Source: Silene conica
Taxonomy: Eukaryota > Streptophyta > Magnoliopsida > Caryophyllales > Caryophyllaceae
Reading direction: 5' to 3'
NCBI GenBank assembly: GCA_029255685.2
Contig: CM055320.2
Location: 49,044,910-49,108,909, forward strand
DNA length: 64,000 bases
Shown here: positions 1 to 9,539 of the stretch, in pieces
How the letters are laid out: each line of letters begins with the position of its first letter
Numbering within the stretch: position 1 is the stretch's first letter
Notes under the pieces: model-generated
Seen by the model: the letters and a program-made list of their open reading frames with translations, nothing else
The model's database searches: none
Told to the model about the DNA's origin: nothing
Position numbers and translations under genes: made by a program

Positions 1-681
1 ACCCATGTCTCCCACTCAATCCTCATGCATTTATTAGATGTTTAATGATGTTTTCTCACATTATCATATAATGTGTTATATTGTGTATGTGTGTATGTCA
101 CACGGTCCATTTAACCGAAATGGACCTATACACAATACTCATTAATTTGATATGGATCAATTATATCGATCATATTATTTTACGAAATTTGTAGTTTAAC
201 TCTTTAAACACTTTATTCATAAAATTAGTAGTAATTAAAATAATTACTTACATCTAATTAATCATGCTTTGTTACTACAACAATTGTAGTTTAAAATAAT
301 TCATTCGAGTAATTTTACGTTTCATAAACATATAAATATTAGTGATGACATTTCAATTACTAAAATATTTTAATTTACAATCTTATTATAAATTTTCTCC
401 TCACATAATTATGAACTAGAAATGAACTGACTCGTATCAATATACAGTTATTTCATTTATCATTAAGAAAGTTGTCCTATAGGTGTGACCTAAAAGGATC
501 AACTGGTCACCACCGTCATTACGACAGTAATGTCAAACTCTAGCAAGCCAACCATTACCGATTAATGTTGACCAGTTGACTATGATAAAGAATCATCCCA
601 TGAATATTCTTTTACAGAGATTTTTCAATAATTTACCTAATTGACGTGATCACACTATTGTGGAGGACACTTACTCCAACA
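1..681 (-). mobile_element. Partial Ty1/copia-type LTR (minus orientation)
   Basis: Read on the minus strand this block begins TGTTGGAGTAAGTGTCCTCC at 681, a start typical of plant copia LTRs. It continues as AT-rich, non-coding LTR-like sequence including a GGTCACACCTATAGGACAA motif near 470-490. The other end is not identified and may lie outside the window. No primer site or polypurine tract is visible, so a solo LTR or a truncated copy is possible. The family assignment rests on general resemblance only. Confidence 0.45.
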
Positions 682-1931
682 GTTTTGAGTCGTGTTTCGG
701 GGATATTTTGTGAGTTGTTTAGGGTCTGTTTTAGGGCTCATTTGATGGGCTGATTCTGGGCTACTTTGACTGCTAACTGACTATATACTTTGCTCATTAA
801 CAATTCCTTCCAATCATTCCTAGCAGCAACCGTGTCCTGACCAACCCCCCTATACTTATGTATTTCCTACCCCGCACACGCGCATCCAACCACCAACCAA
901 CGCCACTCTAACAGCTGCCTACTACTACTCTCAACACTATATACCATCCACGACACCCTTGTGGAAGGTACAAGGCTCCGTTCCTAGCCGTAATTATATT
1001 GCTTAAGAAGTTGGGTCATCGTCCTGTTCGTTCGTGCTAAATAGATGAGGTTATTTATGTGTAGATCCATGTTGTTTGGAGATAAGAACGATTGGAATTT
1101 TGCTGAATTCTTTGGGGCATTTCACAACATAGCATGAAGATGCAGCACAACTATATGATTCTGTTTTCTGAGACTGGACTCATTATTACAATCATCAACT
1201 ACATAGATACGAAACTATGAATTGCTTTGCCTTTGAACAATTTTTCAAGGTAATGTGCCATCGAAATGTAACTGAAGTGTATTACTATGAGGGGAATATT
1301 TGTCATCCTATATTCATAGTCATAAGACCAAAGAGACCGCTAAGTTCTTCAATTTGAACAGTGTTAATTGTACTACTTCTGATTGATATGCAGTATCAAC
1401 TGCCCTTGTGCAGGGGACTTGTGCTTCATTCACATCACTTTTAATCTTTATTCCTTTGGAGGTTTAGTTTCCACTAAGAAAATTAACAAAGGTATATTCA
1501 CAGGCAGGTAACATGTAGGTCTACGGTAGTCATTAGAATTACAAATGATGTTAAGGTATTATTTTACAGAATCATATTAGGTAGGTGGTCTAATCTCTAT
1601 ATCCATCTAACTATCTACTGTAATCGCATCAGTGCTAGATACAATTTCCGAGCTGTTGCATCTTAAGCAACCTGTCATAGCCATGCATAATTAGAATGGA
1701 TTTCAGAATAGCATCAGTAAGTATCTATGCACAATTGCGTCAAATTACATAACAGAAACTAACCATTCCATGTTTTTCACATTAGTTACAGGTTTAATTC
1801 ACAAATGGGACTTAGTTTAGATGAAGGGTTGAGAGTTCTGCAGTGGAATAACAAAAGTAGGTCAGGTAATTAACTACTAACTGGGTGTGTCAATCTACAT
1901 CATTAGTAAAGTTCAGCTTACTCAAGTTGAG
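682..1931. other. Non-coding flank, nothing recognised
   Basis: This 1.25-kb stretch downstream of the F-box-like gene on its strand has no long ORF, tandem repeat or terminal repeats that I can see. It may include the 3' untranslated region of the interrupted gene. A short CCTACCCC/CCACCAACC-rich patch lies near 860-910. Confidence 0.5.
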
Positions 1932-2173
1932 CTAACAATCTGAGTCATAATAGCCTTCGCTTCCAGACAATTCATAAATGTTGCCTTCTCCATCGTCATT
2001 AGAATCATCGGTATCCATGTCCTCATTATACCAGTCATGGTAACTCTGCCTTGCTTCATCTGATCTCAAATCAAAACAGCCACATTGCATTAAGATGGTA
2101 CGACCCAAATTTGTTCTAATTATTACCCTAACCATATTTCCACTGACTATTTGACGCCTATAATAAATTGTCA
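1932..2173 (-). pseudogene. 3' half of interrupted F-box-like host gene
   Basis: On the minus strand this reads from the R1 insertion site to a stop codon (about 80 residues). It includes a basic stretch (YYRRQIVSGNMVRVIIR) and a very acidic C-terminus (NEDMDTDDSNDDGEG, ending SDC). Its reading frame continues exactly the frame of the half at 32158-32390 once R1 and one TTTTC duplication are removed. The joined ORF would be 160 codons with no intron across the site. Function is unknown; the tail looks like an acidic, flexible region. The insertion splits the coding sequence, so the gene is presumably null unless another copy exists. Confidence 0.7.
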
Positions 2174-2178
2174 TTTTC
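2174..2178. repeat. Target site duplication of R1, left (TTTTC)
   Basis: TTTTC directly abuts the left end of R1 and recurs at 32153-32157 beyond its right end. It is a perfect 5-bp duplication as made by an LTR-retrotransposon integrase, and it defines R1 as one insertion despite everything nested inside. Confidence 0.88.
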
Positions 2179-2567
2179 TGCAACACCCCCGTTTATTTAA
2201 GGGCCTGTACTAGAACTCCTCAGATAAATAAAGGTGTTACCATCTCGGTTTCCCGAGGCAGTAGATACAAAGGAAAGATAAACAGTACTTTAATTAAAAT
2301 TAAACTCATAACATGCTCTTACAACTGTATCCGAAAGTCTTAACAAAATAAAGAAAGTACAACTCATGCTAAACTGACTAAGGTGATTTAGACTCTAGTC
2401 TGGTCCGGATCCAAGCTCTTTCTCCCATAGCTCCCCCTTAGTCTCAGCCACCTGTCAATCTGCTCCCCAATAAATTGGTTCATCACAGGTGATCACGAAT
2501 ACACAGGGTCAACCACGAGGTTGAGTAGAGGAAAAATCAATAAACCAACAGTATAATATACTCCGCA

Positions 2568-2712
2568 CCGATCCTTCGCCAAGTAAACTCCGCACCGATC
2601 CAACACCAAATAAACTCCGCACCGATCCAACACCATATAAACTCCGCACCGATCCAACACCATATAAACTCCGCACCGATCCAACACCATATAAACTCCA
2701 CACCGATCCAAC
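2568..2712. repeat. 27-bp minisatellite in R1 3' LTR
   Basis: About six tandem copies of a unit based on CTCCGCACCGATCCAACACC followed by ATATAAA. Homologous arrays occur at 7583-7666, 30247-30420, and in R2 at 8279-8440 and 25214-25375, with different copy numbers. The array is one of the few length-variable parts of these LTRs. Confidence 0.85.
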
Positions 2713-3240
2713 GCCATATATACTTCGTACCGTATCACAAGACCCAATATTTTCACATCGTATTGTATCACAGAAATATATAAGACAATTAAACACAATA
2801 TAATACCAATCATCCAATGAGATATATAAATAGTTAACATAATAATAACAGATCACTCGTCATCATGTATACAGTATTCCCCTACCTGAATTAGCAGGAA
2901 CGCAGACAAATCCGAGGCTTGCTAAAAAAATGTTCCACGCGAAACTCGCTACCTAAACAGATATACGCAACGAATTAACAATCTTCCCGAACCCCTTAAC
3001 GATCATACTTACTATAAATAGAAATCTCCCATAAGTGGAAAGTTTCCATAAATAGAAACTTTCCCAATATAGCAACTTTCCAAATATAGAAGCTCCCATG
3101 ACTTAACTAATTCCCAACTCGCATATACTTCAACTACATAGAACGAATAAAACAGAAACAACGAAAGACGAATTATTATAAGAATAGTAGTAATAATAAA
3201 ATCACTACTAAAATAATAGCACTAAATTAATTTTAATAAT

Positions 3241-3244
3241 AAAC

Positions 3245-3293
<49 letters not shown>
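3241..3293. repeat. (AAT)n microsatellite
   Basis: A pure trinucleotide run in the R1 3' LTR. The equivalent positions in the other LTR copies (about 7031-7069 inverted, 30941-30963) are shorter, which explains part of the LTR length difference. Confidence 0.95.
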
Positions 3294-3294
<1 letters not shown>

Positions 3295-4481
3295 GCACTC
3301 AAAACAGCCCAACTCACGACTCCCTAACCCGTGTAACAACAACCCCCTCACCATCGCGACACGACCCTACGACCACCAACCACCACCAGCAACCCGCTCC
3401 CTGAACTGCCTACTACCCACGCAACCACCAGCAGCCCCTTCGCCGGCCGCCGGTGAGGTGAACTAGGGCCCAGAACCGGCCTGGTTCGTTACCCAGTCAC
3501 CTGACCAGGGTGTTTTCGAAATGTTCCTGCCGCCTACACCAACTCTGCCACCACCTGACTCAACCACCAGAAACCACCCTGACACCAGCCCACTAACCCA
3601 CGGTGGTACCACCGTGTCGACCGCCCCCGAGTCGATGGTGGTACCACTCCCAAAGTCACCTCTGAAATCCGTGACATCAGAACCCGCAAAGCAGAATACA
3701 AAAAGAGCCACGAACACCGCCACAGACGCCACCTTACCCGCCTAAACCTAACACGACAACCACCAAGACACACCTCTGACCACCCCCAATCTTTAAACGC
3801 AAAACCCAGAACCAGAAACTAACGAGAATAGACTCGAAATACCCCCACCAAACAACACGTACAAGACTTGTCTGAAACGGAAATAAAAGAATTGTCTCAG
3901 GCGACAAAAACCACCACGACTGGTGGTGCCTGGTGACCAACGACGACTCTCCCTTTAGCCCAAACACCACAACTAATGTCATAGATTAAGATTTGCCACA
4001 GACCCGAACTCGCATCCATGAATTACACATACTAAAGGTTACATAAAATAACAAGGAACGCAAAGGAGAAGAAGATCACGCTGACATACCTAGTTTTCCC
4101 CCACCGTCGACCACCCTTAGACCGCCATGTTACCACCGTGAACACTGTCTACCTATCCTTTGTTGTGACGGCTGTGGATGTGTGATGTTTGAATGAGGAT
4201 TAGGGAAAAACTTAGGTTTAGGGAAGCTATTGAAAGTGACGGCAGTGGTATGTTGTTTGGTAGGGTTTGAGGTGTTGTGAAAAACATAAACCGTGTGGGC
4301 TTGGTGAGGCACACATTTCGAGACCCATACCATCATGCTAGAGGTCTAGGGATCGAACCCTCATAACAACATACTACACAACTTGCTTGATTACTTAAAA
4401 CGTGAGTACTTAAGGCCGCCAAAACAAACTATCGACACGAAAATAACTTGGTTATCGAGACTAAGTTTCCGAGGTATTATA

Positions 4482-4518
4482 GTCTTTCCCCCTTAACATG
4501 AACTTCGTCCCGAAGTTC
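4482..4518 (-). promoter_or_regulatory. R1 polypurine tract and adjacent hairpin
   Basis: On the minus strand a perfect 8-bp inverted repeat GAACTTCG-GGA-CGAAGTTC (4500-4518) is followed by TTAAGGGGGAAAGAC directly against the LTR start. This is the expected position of the plus-strand primer for reverse transcription. The same hairpin-plus-purine arrangement recurs at the LTR edge of every other LTR element here except the TRIM. Confidence 0.75.
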
Positions 4519-5484
4519 AACCATAGTCAAGTGATAACCAATCCCGCTCAAAAGAACTTGGAACACAGACATTAACAAAACATTAACCAAAACATTAACT
4601 TGGAATATGAAAGTCTCAAATATAAATGCGCAGGAAATATCAACACACTAATATAGTAAATAATATTAAGGTAAAATACTTTAATTAATATTTTATATCA
4701 ATAAGTTTAATCATCTCTTTGTGAGACGGGTTTAATTTTGAGATGAGTTTTCCTGTGTTATTGATTGATCTGAGGTATAAAGATAATTTTGATTTGGTTT
4801 AGTTGGGAACAAGAGTGTCTTTGTTAATGTCCTTTAAAGTGTGGATATCCATTGTTATTAGCACGAGAGCTTGAACCATGATACGTTGTCAAGTGAGCTA
4901 GTATTTTTTATAAGTTTAGCGGTCTAAGAAGTATTGAGATGTTGGCTTTTGTTGGTAAGATTAACTTGATTATTTTGCCAGTAAGGTTGTTAAGTGGTAT
5001 TCTGTTTGATTTGTCGATTTCTTTGAACCTTTGACAATAACGATATTGAATTGAGATTGGTTACTAGTATTGAGTTACGGGGCATGCGTGCCGAGTTATA
5101 TTTACGGTCCAGAGTGACCAAGGTTCTTGAGTTATATTATTTGGTTTGGAATCGATATGAGATAGAAGTATTGTTTAGCGGTTTATCCGCCAGTTCACTC
5201 ACCCTTGTCCTTGGTCTTAGATACAACGATGAGTACGATACTTGGTTATTTGGAAATAGATTTTATGAGATAAAGTAATGAGTGAGATGGAGTACTGTGT
5301 TAGAATGTATATGGGGTTACGGGGACGTAACCATGTTTTAAGGAGGATATGATCGTAAAATCTTAATGATTTATGACATGGCTAACTGTATGCCGTGTTT
5401 ATTTGAATATACTTGATAACCCTGCTGCGAATGTTATGCACTATATCGTCATTGTTGAAGTATCATGTGTTGCTATTGTGTGTT

Positions 5485-5522
5485 AAACTTTGGGGACAAA
5501 GTTTTCTTAAGGGGGATAGAAT
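5485..5522 (+). promoter_or_regulatory. Purine-tract/LTR-start-like module 1
   Basis: Inverted repeat AAACTTTG-GGGA-CAAAGTTT (5485-5504), then TTAAGGGGGATAGAA, then TGTAACATCTCG. The layout equals that of a true polypurine tract plus LTR start, but here it lies inside element sequence. The R2 equivalent is at 21161-21198. Confidence 0.6.
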
Positions 5523-5598
5523 GTAACATCTCGCGTTCTTAAGCGTCACTTGTGATTGTTCATGCTTGCTAAGTGGGTCTTTGCTAGTATGGGGTGGT

Positions 5599-5647
5599 GA
5601 ACTTCGGGACGAAGTTCATCTTAAGGAGGGAAGACTGTAATACTCCG
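5599..5647 (+). promoter_or_regulatory. Purine-tract/LTR-start-like module 2
   Basis: GAACTTCG-GGA-CGAAGTTC (5599-5617), then TTAAGGAGGGAAGAC, then TGTAATACTCCG at 5636. It resembles the actual LTR edge of R6 at 61500. The left end of the inverted homology (5647 versus 4679) falls just after this module. Confidence 0.6.
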
Positions 5648-5844
5648 TATTTTACCTTAATATTATTTACTATATTAGTGTGTTGATATTTCCTGGGCAT
5701 TTATATTTGAGACTTTCATATTCCAAGTTAATGTTTTGGTTAATGTTTTGTTAATGTCTGTGTTCCAAGTTCTTTTGAGCGGGATTGGTTATCACTTGAC
5801 TGTGGTTGAACTTCGGGACGAAGTTCATGTTAAGGGGGAAAGAC

Positions 5845-7031
5845 TGTAATACCTCGGAAACTTAGTCTCGATAACCAAGTTATTTTCGTGTCGATAGTTT
5901 GTTTTGGCGGCCTTAAGTACTCACGTTTTAAGTAATCAAGCAAGTTGTGTAGTATGTTGTTATGACGGTTCGATCCCTAGACCTCTAGCATGATGGTATG
6001 GGTCTCGAAATGTGTGCCTCACCAAGCCCACACGGTTTATGTTTTTCACAACACCTCAAACCCTACCAAACAACATACCACTGCCGTCACTTTCAATAGC
6101 TTTCCTAAACCTAAGTTTTGCCCTAATCCTCATTCAAACATCACACATCCACAGCCGTCACAACAAAGGATAGGTAGACAGTGTTCACGGTGGTAACATG
6201 GCGGTCTAAGGGTGGTCGACGGTGGGGGAAAACAAGGTATGTCAGCGTGATCTACTTCTCCTTTGCGTTCCTTGTTATTTTATGTAACCTTTAGTATGTG
6301 TAATTCATTGATGCGAGTTCGGGTCTGTGGCAAATCTTAATCTATGACATTAGTTGTGGTGTTTGGGCTAAAGGGAGAGTCGTCGTTGGTCACCAGGCAC
6401 CACCAGTCGTGGTGGTTTTTGTCGCCTGAGACAATTCTTTTATTTCCGTTTCAGACAAGTCTTGTACGTGTTGTTTGGTGGGGGTTTTTCGAGTCTATTC
6501 TCGTTAGTTTCTGGTTCTGGGTTTTGCGTTTAAAGATTGGGGGTGGTCAGAGGTGTGTCTTGGTGGTTGTCGTGTTAGGTTTAGGCGGCTAAGGTGGCGT
6601 CTGTGGCGGTGTTCGTGGCTCTTTTTGTATTCTGCTTTGCGGGTTCTGATGTCACGGATTTCAGAGGTGACTTTGGGAGTGGTACCACCGTCGACTCGGG
6701 GGAGGTCGACACGGTGGTACCACCGTGGGTTAGTGGGCTGGTGTCAGGGTGGTTTCTGGTGGTTGAGTCAGGTGGTGGCAGAGTTGGTGTAGGCGGCAGG
6801 AACATTTCGAAAACACCCTGGTCAGGTGACTGGGTAACGAACCAGGCCGGTTCTGGGCCCTAGTTCACCTCACCGGCGGCCGGCGAAGGGGCTGCTGGTG
6901 GTTGCGTGGGTAGTAGGCAGTTCAGGGAGCGGGTTGCTGGTGGTGGTTGGTGGTCGTAGGGCCGTGTCGCGATGGTGAGGGGGTTGTTATTACACGGGTT
7001 AGGGAGTCGTGAGTTGGGCTGTTTTGAGTGC

Positions 7032-7069
<38 letters not shown>

Positions 7070-7666
7070 GTTTATTATTAAAATTAATTTAGTGCTATTA
7101 TTTTAGTAGTGATTTTATTATTACTACTATTCTTATAATAAGTCGTCTTTCGTTGTGTCTGTTTTATTCGTTCTATGTAGTTGAAGTATATGCGAGTCGG
7201 GAATTAGTTAAGTCATGGGAGCTTCTATATTTGGAAAGTTGCTATATTGGGAAAGTTTCTATTTATGGAAACTTTCCACTTATGGGAGATTTCTATTTAT
7301 AGTAAGTATGATCGTTAAGGGGTTCGGGAAGATTGTTAATTCGTTGCGTATATCTGTTTAGGTAGCGAGTTTCGCGTGGAACATTTTTTTAGCAAGCCTC
7401 GGATTTGTCTGCGTTCCTGCTAATTCAGGTAGGGGAATACTGTATACATGATGACGAGTGATCTGTTATTATTATGTTAACTATTTATATATCTCATTGG
7501 ATGATTGGTATTATATTGTGTTTAATTGTCTTATATATTTCTGTGATACAATACGATGTGAAAATATTGGGTCTTGTGATACGGTGCGGAGTATATATGG
7601 CGTTGGATCGGTGCAGAGTTTATATGGTGTTGGATCGGTGCAGAGTTTATATGGTGTTGGATCGGT
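5845..7666 (+). repeat. Inverted partial LTR of the R1 family
   Basis: It starts TGTAATACCTCGG at 5845 directly after a hairpin (5808-5826) and purine tract, and it matches the first 1.8 kb of the R1 LTR. It stops inside the minisatellite after about three units. At several variable sites it agrees with the R1 5' LTR (29868-32152) rather than with the adjacent 3' LTR, for example in the coding-equivalent triplets of the fortuitous 89-codon frame. So it was probably copied from, or converted by, the 5' LTR type. Confidence 0.75.
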
Positions 7667-7896
7667 AGAATCGTGTTACGCAGCAAAATGGGATAAGAGT
7701 AGTTAACACTCACACAAAATCAATATATTTACAACAATGTAAACAATCAAGAAGCTCATAGGTCATACTCGACAACTTGAAATGTTTCGTGCTCTTAGTC
7801 ACACTATAGCAATAGAGTCATATCTTAGAAAAGTCATAGAGCAAAATTAATTAACGTGACGATACAGGGAACATTGACATATTTCACAAGGTATGC
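7667..7896 (-). mobile_element. R1 interior, left part
   Basis: Non-coding interior sequence colinear with 22201-22450 of R2. It ends at the ACAAA duplication where R2 inserted and resumes at 27545. No ORF of note. Confidence 0.75.
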
Positions 7897-7901
7897 ACAA
7901 A
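7897..7901. repeat. Target site duplication of R2, left (ACAAA)
   Basis: ACAAA lies immediately before the TG of R2 and again at 27545-27549. The flanking interior sequence of R1 continues across the pair, as shown by alignment with uninterrupted 22440-22470. Confidence 0.88.
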
Positions 7902-8278
7902 TGTAACACCCCCTCTTATTTAAGGGCCTGTACTAGGACTCCTCAGATAAATAAGGGTGTTACCATCTCGGTTTCCCGAGGCAGTAGATACAAAAGAAGA
8001 TAAACAGTACTTTAAATAAAATTTAACTCAAGACATGTTCTTACATCCGTATCCAAAAGTCTTAACAAAACAAATAAAGTACAACTCGTACAAAACTGGC
8101 TAAGGTGATCTAGACATCTAATCTGGTCCGGATCCAAGCTCTTCCTCCCATAGCTCCCCCTTAGTCTCAGCCACCTGTCAATCTGCTCCCCAATAATTGG
8201 TTCATCACAGGTGATCACGAATACACAGGGTCAACCACGAGGTTGAGTAGGGAAAAGAATAAATATAACAATATAATA

Positions 8279-8440
8279 AACTCCGCACCGATCCAACGCC
8301 AAATAAACTCCGCACCGATCCAACGCCATATATATACTCCGCACCGATCCAACGCCATCTATACTCCGCACCGATCCAACACCATATATACTCCGCACCG
8401 ATCCAACACCATACATACTCCGCACCGATCCATCACCATA
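8279..8440. repeat. Minisatellite in R2 3' LTR
   Basis: Six to seven copies of a CTCCGCACCGATCCAACGCC-based unit, 23-27 bp each. The identical array at 25214-25375 in the other LTR shows that little time has passed since R2 inserted. Confidence 0.85.
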
Positions 8441-8572
8441 TCACAAGACCCAATATATATTCACATTGTAACGATATCTCAGAATAATATAGATAACACA
8501 ATATAACGATCACATCATATTATATCACAAACATGCTTAATAATAAATAAGAACAGTTTACACAACATCATA

Positions 8573-8830
8573 CTCCCTCCGTTCATATCCACTTTGTACC
8601 TTTGTTTTTTCACGTTTGCCAACGCACGTTTTACGTGCTAAATATCTTTAGCTACGTATTCGCAAAAATTATAAAAGTTAGATATTTTCAAAGTATTCGT
8701 GAAGACGAATCAAACAAGATCCCGCATGAATATATTTTCTCTTACGTATTAGAAGAAAATTGATACCGAACGTTGATTTGTGAATAGTGTACAAAATCCA
8801 AAAGTACCATTTGGATTTGAATGGAGGGAG
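8573..8830. mobile_element. Stowaway-type MITE in R2 3' LTR
   Basis: A 258-bp element with terminal inverted repeats starting CTCCCTCCGTTCATATCCA at the left and, inverted, CTCCCTCCATTCAAATCCA at the right. It is flanked by TA dinucleotides (8571-8572, 8831-8832). This terminus and the TA target are typical of Tc1/mariner-derived Stowaway MITEs. There is no coding capacity. The equivalent LTR position in R1 (about 2863) and R6 (about 60115) lacks it. Confidence 0.85.
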
Positions 8831-8831
8831 T

Positions 8832-8836
8832 ATACA
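8832..8836. repeat. Target site duplication of R3, left (ATACA)
   Basis: ATACA precedes R3 and is repeated at 19238-19242. The unoccupied paralogue at 25766-25771 reads TATACC, one base different. Confidence 0.88.
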
Positions 8837-9011
8837 TGTAAAACCCCTCGCGAAAGCGGAAATATAAACACATAAAAGTACCAAAAATGCAGCGGAATTA
8901 AAACTTTTTAAAGATAAAACATGCGAGAAGTCTTAGACTGAAACGTAAACTGAAACTGAAACCAAATAGATAAGTAACAGTTCTAAGTACTGAAATGATA
9001 TATATACATCA

Positions 9012-9037
9012 GCCGGGGATGGAACATCCCTACCGGC
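9012..9037 (-). ncRNA. Bulged stem-loop in R3 LTR
   Basis: On the element strand: GCCG, bulge GTA, GGGATG, loop TTC, CATCCC, CGGC. In R5 (49061-49086, 55445-55470) the fourth pair of the outer helix changes from G-C to T-A on both sides (GCCT/AGGC) while everything else is kept. It lies about 170 nt before the LTR end. The function is unknown; this is a candidate structured element only. Confidence 0.55.
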
Positions 9038-9359
9038 ACCAAAACAAATGTAACAAACTACGAGTCCAGCTAAACGACATAAGGTAAGTCATGATGAACG
9101 GATCATCGCTCGCTAGCTCTCGTGAAACCCCTGCTCCAACCAGCATGTACCTACATACATGAAAACATGTACGCCACAATCAGTGGGGAGTGACTAGAGT
9201 TCTCCTAGCCACCTTTTGTGACAACACATAACATATAAACAATACAGAATACTCCAACATACAACAACATGTGAAGCATAAACAACTCATCATCTGATCT
9301 CTTGCTATCATGCGAATACCATGCACGGCTCTCAACTAACTTCATAAACAAATAGGAAG

Positions 9360-9402
9360 GAGAGCCGGTTTCCCTACTGGTTACCCAGTCGGGGGGTCTT
9401 TC
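9360..9402 (-). ncRNA. Motif A: GNRA-hairpin motif 3' of the array (element sense)
   Basis: The element strand reads GACCCCCCG, then the stem-loop ACTGG-GTAA-CCAGT, then AGGGAAACCGGCTCTCC. Motif B (10225-10268) has the same outer sequence but a different stem (TCGG-GCAA-CCGA). The GNRA-class tetraloop is conserved while the helix differs. Confidence 0.5.
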
Positions 9403-9539
9403 AATCCAATTATTTATGAAACCGAACTAAGAGTCATCCAATGCCTTGGATGATTTAACCACAACTCATATAACAACAATAACATACTATGCAAATCTGA
9501 CACTGTACCATCATCAAGGCAAGCAGATATAAAACAGCA

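Larger units (their letters stand above)
2179..4481 (-). repeat. R1 3' LTR
   Basis: This is a 2.3-kb LTR matching 29868-32152 almost throughout. Both termini carry transitions relative to the other copy: TGCAAC instead of TGTAAC at the left edge, and TATA instead of TACA at the right edge. It contains a 27-bp minisatellite (about 2570-2710), an AAT microsatellite (3241-3293) and short fortuitous ORFs that I do not regard as genes. Confidence 0.85.
4680..7666 (+). other. Inverted block inside R1
   Basis: Relative to the rest of R1 this segment is in opposite orientation. 4680-5635 is plus-oriented interior sequence, equivalent to 21015-22070 of R2 reverse-complemented. It is followed by purine-tract modules and a partial LTR (5845-7666). 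Sequence 5647-7666 is the near-perfect reverse complement of about 2640-4679, giving a palindrome-like pair of LTR arms with a roughly 1-kb spacer. The right junction lies in GGATCGGT (7659-7666), an 8-mer present both in the LTR minisatellite and in the R1/R2 interior (22193-22200). This suggests microhomology-mediated joining or template switching. Confidence 0.75.
7902..8836 (-). repeat. R2 3' LTR, segment left of R3
   Basis: This matches 24837-25771 of the R2 5' LTR. It contains the conserved LTR end with an inverted repeat (GTAACACCC...GGGTGTTAC), the hairpin CTCGG-GAAA-CCGAG on the element strand, a minisatellite and the MITE. R3 interrupts it at 8836/8837. Confidence 0.88.

Noticed and set aside
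3463..3732. 89-codon frame recurring at 6594 and 31134
   Set aside because: It recurs only because the LTR recurs; overlapping frames on both strands are equally open, and there is no domain or biased codon pattern.
5051..5278. 75-codon plus-strand frame in the inverted R1 interior
   Set aside because: The corresponding R2 sequence (about 21430-21660, reverse complement) does not preserve the frame.
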